Assembly: GCF_001591165.1 (NCBI RefSeq)
Contig: NZ_BCUG01000040.1
Span: forward strand, 1 to 58,612
Direction of reading: 5' to 3'
Origin: Thauera butanivorans NBRC 103042
GTDB lineage: Bacteria > Pseudomonadota > Gammaproteobacteria > Burkholderiales > Rhodocyclaceae
DNA length: 58,612 nucleotides
The number at the start of each line of letters is the position of its first letter. The stretch's first letter is position 1. The translations under genes and the position numbers were made by a program. This document shows, in pieces, positions 56,224-58,612 of the stretch. Below the pieces are notes generated by a model, which made no database searches, was not told the origin of the DNA, and worked only from the letters and a program-made list of their open reading frames with translations.

Positions 56224-56878
56224 ACTGGATGGCACGCCGCGTGAGCGCGCGGTCGTGCTGCTGATCGACGATGCGCCCGACACCGTGCGCATGATCGCCG
56301 AGGCGCTCGACGATGCCGGCTATACCGTGCTGGTGGCGACCGATGGCGCCACCGCGCTGAAGCGGGTCGAGCGCGTCATTCCCGACGCGGTGCTGCTCGA
56401 TGCCTGCATGCCGGGCATGGATGGTTTCGAGACCTGCCGCCGGCTCAAGCAGGTCTCGGGCATGCGCACCGTGCCGGTGATCTTCATGACCGGGCTGGCG
56501 GAAACCGAGCGCCTGGTCGAAGGCCTGTCGGCCGGCGGCATCGACTACCTGGTGAAGCCCGTGGTGCCTGACGAACTGGTTGCCCGGCTGCGGGCCCATC
56601 TGCGTGTCGCGCGCGAAATGAACGCTGCGATGCAAACTCGTAGCAGCGAGGCTGCGGAGGAAGGTGCGCCGTCGAGCCCGCTTCCCAATCCGCTGACCCC
56701 GCGCGAAATGGACGTGCTGGAATGGGTGGCGCGCGGCAAGACCAATCGCGACGTGGCGGAAATCCTCGACATGAGCCCGCGCACCGTCAACAAGCATCTC
56801 GAGCACATCTACGAGAAGCTCGGGGTGGAAACGCGGACCGCTGCGGTCGCCCAGTTTGCTCGGCTCTCCCGCCCCTGA
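56216..56878 (+). CDS. LuxR/NarL-type response regulator
   Basis: A 220-residue response regulator: receiver domain (about 10-125; phospho-Asp in AVLLDACMPGMDG, Lys in YLVKPVVP) and LuxR-type HTH (PLTPREMDVLEWVARGKTNR, SPRTVNKHLEHIYEKLGV). The ATG at 56216 overlaps the kinase stop; an ATG at 56204 is an alternative. It is the evident partner of the NCS1-kinase. NarL-type HTHs bind short palindromes, so the AATACGTC dyads before amiE and urt operon 2 are candidate targets. Confidence 0.93.
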   Translation: MTELDGTPRERAVVLLIDDAPDTVRMIAEALDDAGYTVLVATDGATALKRVERVIPDAVLLDACMPGMDGFETCRRLKQVSGMRTVPVIFMTGLAETERLVEGLSAGGIDYLVKPVVPDELVARLRAHLRVAREMNAAMQTRSSEAAEEGAPSSPLPNPLTPREMDVLEWVARGKTNRDVAEILDMSPRTVNKHLEHIYEKLGVETRTAAVAQFARLSRP

Positions 56879-56885
56879 GCGGCGT

Positions 56886-57314
56886 TCAGCCGCCCTGCAT
56901 CCTGCGCCGCGCCTCGTGGATTTCCTGCGCCTCGACGCTCAGCGTGGCGGTCGGCCGCGCCAGCAGGCGGGGAATGCCGATGGGCTCGCCGGTGTCCTCG
57001 CACCAGCCGTAGCTGCCGTTGTCGATGCGGGCCAAGGCTTCGTCGATCTTGTGCAGCAGCTTGCGCTCGCGATCGCGCACGCGCAGCTCCAGCGTGTGAT
57101 CCTCTTCGAGCGAGGCCCGATCGGACGGGTCGGGCGTGCTTTCGAACTCCTGCAGATGCAGGGTCGTGCGATGGGCGGACTCCAGCAGCGTGTCGCGCTC
57201 GCGGACCAGCAGGGCGCGGAAGAAGGCCAGTTGCCGGGGGGACATGTAGTCGTCGGCTGACGCCTGGCGAATCTCGGCTTCGCTGGGCAGGGAATCGGTG
57301 GCGGTCGCATTCAT
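56886..57314 (-). CDS. DksA/TraR-family protein lacking zinc cysteines
   Basis: A 142-residue DksA-type RNA polymerase regulator. The coiled coil with the tip motif DPSDRASLEED (acidic residues that enter the secondary channel) is intact. The zinc finger is degenerate: GWCEDTGEPIG keeps one Cys and has Thr instead of the second, and ATLSVEAQE has Ser and Ala instead of the last two. This resembles zinc-independent DksA2 paralogues. It is convergent with the response regulator gene, 7 nt from its stop. Confidence 0.9.
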   Translation of the reverse strand: MNATATDSLPSEAEIRQASADDYMSPRQLAFFRALLVRERDTLLESAHRTTLHLQEFESTPDPSDRASLEEDHTLELRVRDRERKLLHKIDEALARIDNGSYGWCEDTGEPIGIPRLLARPTATLSVEAQEIHEARRRMQGG

Positions 57315-57681
57315 GGTGTTTCCTCCTTATGGCTGCGCTGCGTGCCGAACCTGGGTTCGCGCGCCTTGCGGTCGAAAAGCCCCGTCACCATACACGTCTA
57401 TCGAGCCGCGTGGATGTGGGAAATTCCCTCGACAGGGGCGCTTCGTCCGTGGATGGCAGCGCAATTGCATATTGCATGTTCGATTGGCATGGTTTGTGCG
57501 TTGCAGCAGGATGCACGGTATCAGGCAAGTCTGATGCGGGCTATCACGGCTGTGTGATTTCCGTACGCGAAGTGTGCTGTTAACTTGCAAAAAGCGCACG
57601 GAAAGTCGTTCGCCAGCCTGTTTGCCCGATTTTCGTTCCGCTTCCTTTCCTTGCCATCCGAACCTTTCTCCGGAGCCCAAA
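57315..57681. other. Intergenic region, no gene seen
   Basis: This 367-nt gap separates the divergent dksA-like and Tsx-like genes and must hold both promoters. Its right half (about 57460-57600) is relatively AT-rich. I could not identify a convincing operator or small gene. Confidence 0.5.
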
Positions 57682-58557
57682 ATGATAAAGAGACAACTTC
57701 GCGGTAAAACGCTCGCCATCGTCTGTGCCTTTGCCGCCCTGCCGGCCGTCGCCCAGGCGGCGACCTGGAGCGACACCTTCATCGGCTACCGCTACGGCAC
57801 CGACTTCCGCGAGCCCAACAACACCGAGAAGGTGCGCAAGCATGTGCTGCAGCTCACCCATGCCAGCGGCTATTCGCTGGGCCAGCATTTCGTGAACCTC
57901 GACGCCTTCCAGTCCGACGACAAGGATCCGACGACGCGCAACGGCAGCAACGGCGCCACCGAGTTCTACCTGACCTACCGTCACCAGCTGCATCTGAGCA
58001 AGGTGTTCGACAGGAGCTTCGCCTTCGGCCCGGTCAAGGAGGTCGCGCTGACCGCCGGCTTCGACCTCAACACCAAGAACACCACCTTCGCGCCGCGCAA
58101 GCGCCTGCTGGTCATCGGCCCGACGCTGAAGTTCGACGTGCCGGGCTTCCTCGACGTCAGCCTGCTGTACGGCAAAGAATGGAACCACTGCGGCCTCGGC
58201 TCGCCCGCCTGCCCGAAGAGCGACATCACTTTCGACCCGCAATGGATCCTGAGCGCGGCCTGGGGCATCCCCTTCAATGCCGGTCCGGTGCCGCTGAAGT
58301 TCCAGGGCTTCATCAACGTCAATAGCGAAAAGGGCAAGGACTACGCCGGCGTCGAGACCAAGACCGAAACCCTGATGCGCACTTCGCTGATGGTCGACGT
58401 CGGCCAGATGGCCTGGGGCAAGAAGAACACTTTCCTGATGGGCGTGGGCTACGAATACTGGCGCAACAAGTTCGGCAACCATGCCTTCGCCAATGGCGAC
58501 CAGAAGCCGGGCATCAAGACCACGGCGCCGATGTTCCAGATGGAACTGCACTTCTGA
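57682..58557 (+). CDS. Tsx-like outer-membrane channel protein
   Basis: A 291-residue outer-membrane beta-barrel of the nucleoside-specific channel (Tsx) family. It has a Sec signal peptide (cleavage near AVAQA-AT, residue 26), alternating aromatic strands (WSDTFIGYRYGTDFREP; FYLTYRHQLHLSKVF) and the C-terminal Phe (FQMELHF) needed for barrel assembly. Tsx-like channels pass nucleosides and small nitrogen compounds. FmdC of the Methylophilus amide operon is an outer-membrane porin, but I cannot say this is its equivalent. CGGAG precedes the ATG at 57682. Confidence 0.88.
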   Translation: MIKRQLRGKTLAIVCAFAALPAVAQAATWSDTFIGYRYGTDFREPNNTEKVRKHVLQLTHASGYSLGQHFVNLDAFQSDDKDPTTRNGSNGATEFYLTYRHQLHLSKVFDRSFAFGPVKEVALTAGFDLNTKNTTFAPRKRLLVIGPTLKFDVPGFLDVSLLYGKEWNHCGLGSPACPKSDITFDPQWILSAAWGIPFNAGPVPLKFQGFINVNSEKGKDYAGVETKTETLMRTSLMVDVGQMAWGKKNTFLMGVGYEYWRNKFGNHAFANGDQKPGIKTTAPMFQMELHF

Positions 58558-58580
58558 GGAAGTCCGCGGCGATTCGAACG

Positions 58581-58610
58581 AAAACGGGGCCATCGTGCCC
58601 CGTTTTGTTT
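58581..58610 (+). terminator. Rho-independent terminator of the Tsx-like gene
   Basis: AAAACGGGGC (58581-58590) pairs perfectly with GCCCCGTTTT (58597-58606) over a 6-nt loop, followed by GTTT. Confidence 0.92.
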
Positions 58611-58612
58611 GG

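Overview
The window is GC-rich, tightly packed and almost entirely protein-coding. Its gene content (two Urt/Fmd-type amide/urea ABC systems, FmdA/FmdB, AmiE, DosP, a family 2A encapsulin operon, a Tsx-like porin) and protein style suggest a betaproteobacterium of the Rhodocyclales (Thauera/Azoarcus/Aromatoleum relatives). That placement is inference from memory; there is no rRNA or other marker to confirm it. I saw no tRNA, rRNA or CRISPR array.

Layout. 1-1020: an AT-richer left edge with a small HEPN-like gene bounded by an imperfect 14-bp inverted repeat (possibly an integron gene cassette), a protein remnant and a strong terminator. 1054-8781 (minus strand): a sulfur block. It holds a rhodanese, CysK, CysE, a small XRE regulator with no canonical start codon, a family 2A encapsulin shell (SrpI type) and its cysteine desulfurase cargo with a long disordered N-terminus. 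Upstream are a small hydrolase, a Mop/TOBE protein and an orphan sulfate-binding protein. 9004-20017: a PBP1-like enzyme, an XRE regulator whose putative operator recurs before a PAS chemoreceptor, a DosP-type haem/O2-sensing c-di-GMP phosphodiesterase overlapping a PAS-GGDEF cyclase, and a dCache chemoreceptor with a sigma-28-like promoter.

20162-34079: mixed housekeeping and accessory genes. These are DUF945, an MFS transporter, a rhodanese remnant, a PACE efflux protein behind what looks like a guanidine-II (mini-ykkC) riboswitch, MurB, a methyltransferase, RidA, an AidB-type acyl-CoA dehydrogenase with its TetR regulator, an orphan ParD, an HpaB-like enzyme with a divergent TetR, an AarF kinase, and an AbrB/PIN toxin-antitoxin pair.

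34277-56878: a large short-chain amide/urea nitrogen region. Operon 1 (urtABCDE) has a sigma-54 promoter and an NtrC-like site. A second unit is amiE plus a NorQ/NorD-like AAA+/VWA pair. Operon 2 is urtABCDE-like plus fmdA and fmdB. Between them sit a RhuM-family gene and a broken hydrolase. The amiE and operon 2 promoters share a composite palindrome. Divergent from operon 2 is an NCS1 permease fused to a Cys-rich module and a hybrid histidine kinase, overlapping a LuxR-type response regulator gene; I infer this pair controls the amide genes. The right edge holds a DksA paralogue lacking zinc cysteines and a Tsx-like outer-membrane channel with its terminator.

Functional reading: the bacterium appears to scavenge nitrogen from urea, formamide and aliphatic amides (amidases releasing ammonia; no urease is in this window), to store or traffic sulfur in a protein nanocompartment, and possibly to export guanidine or a related cation.
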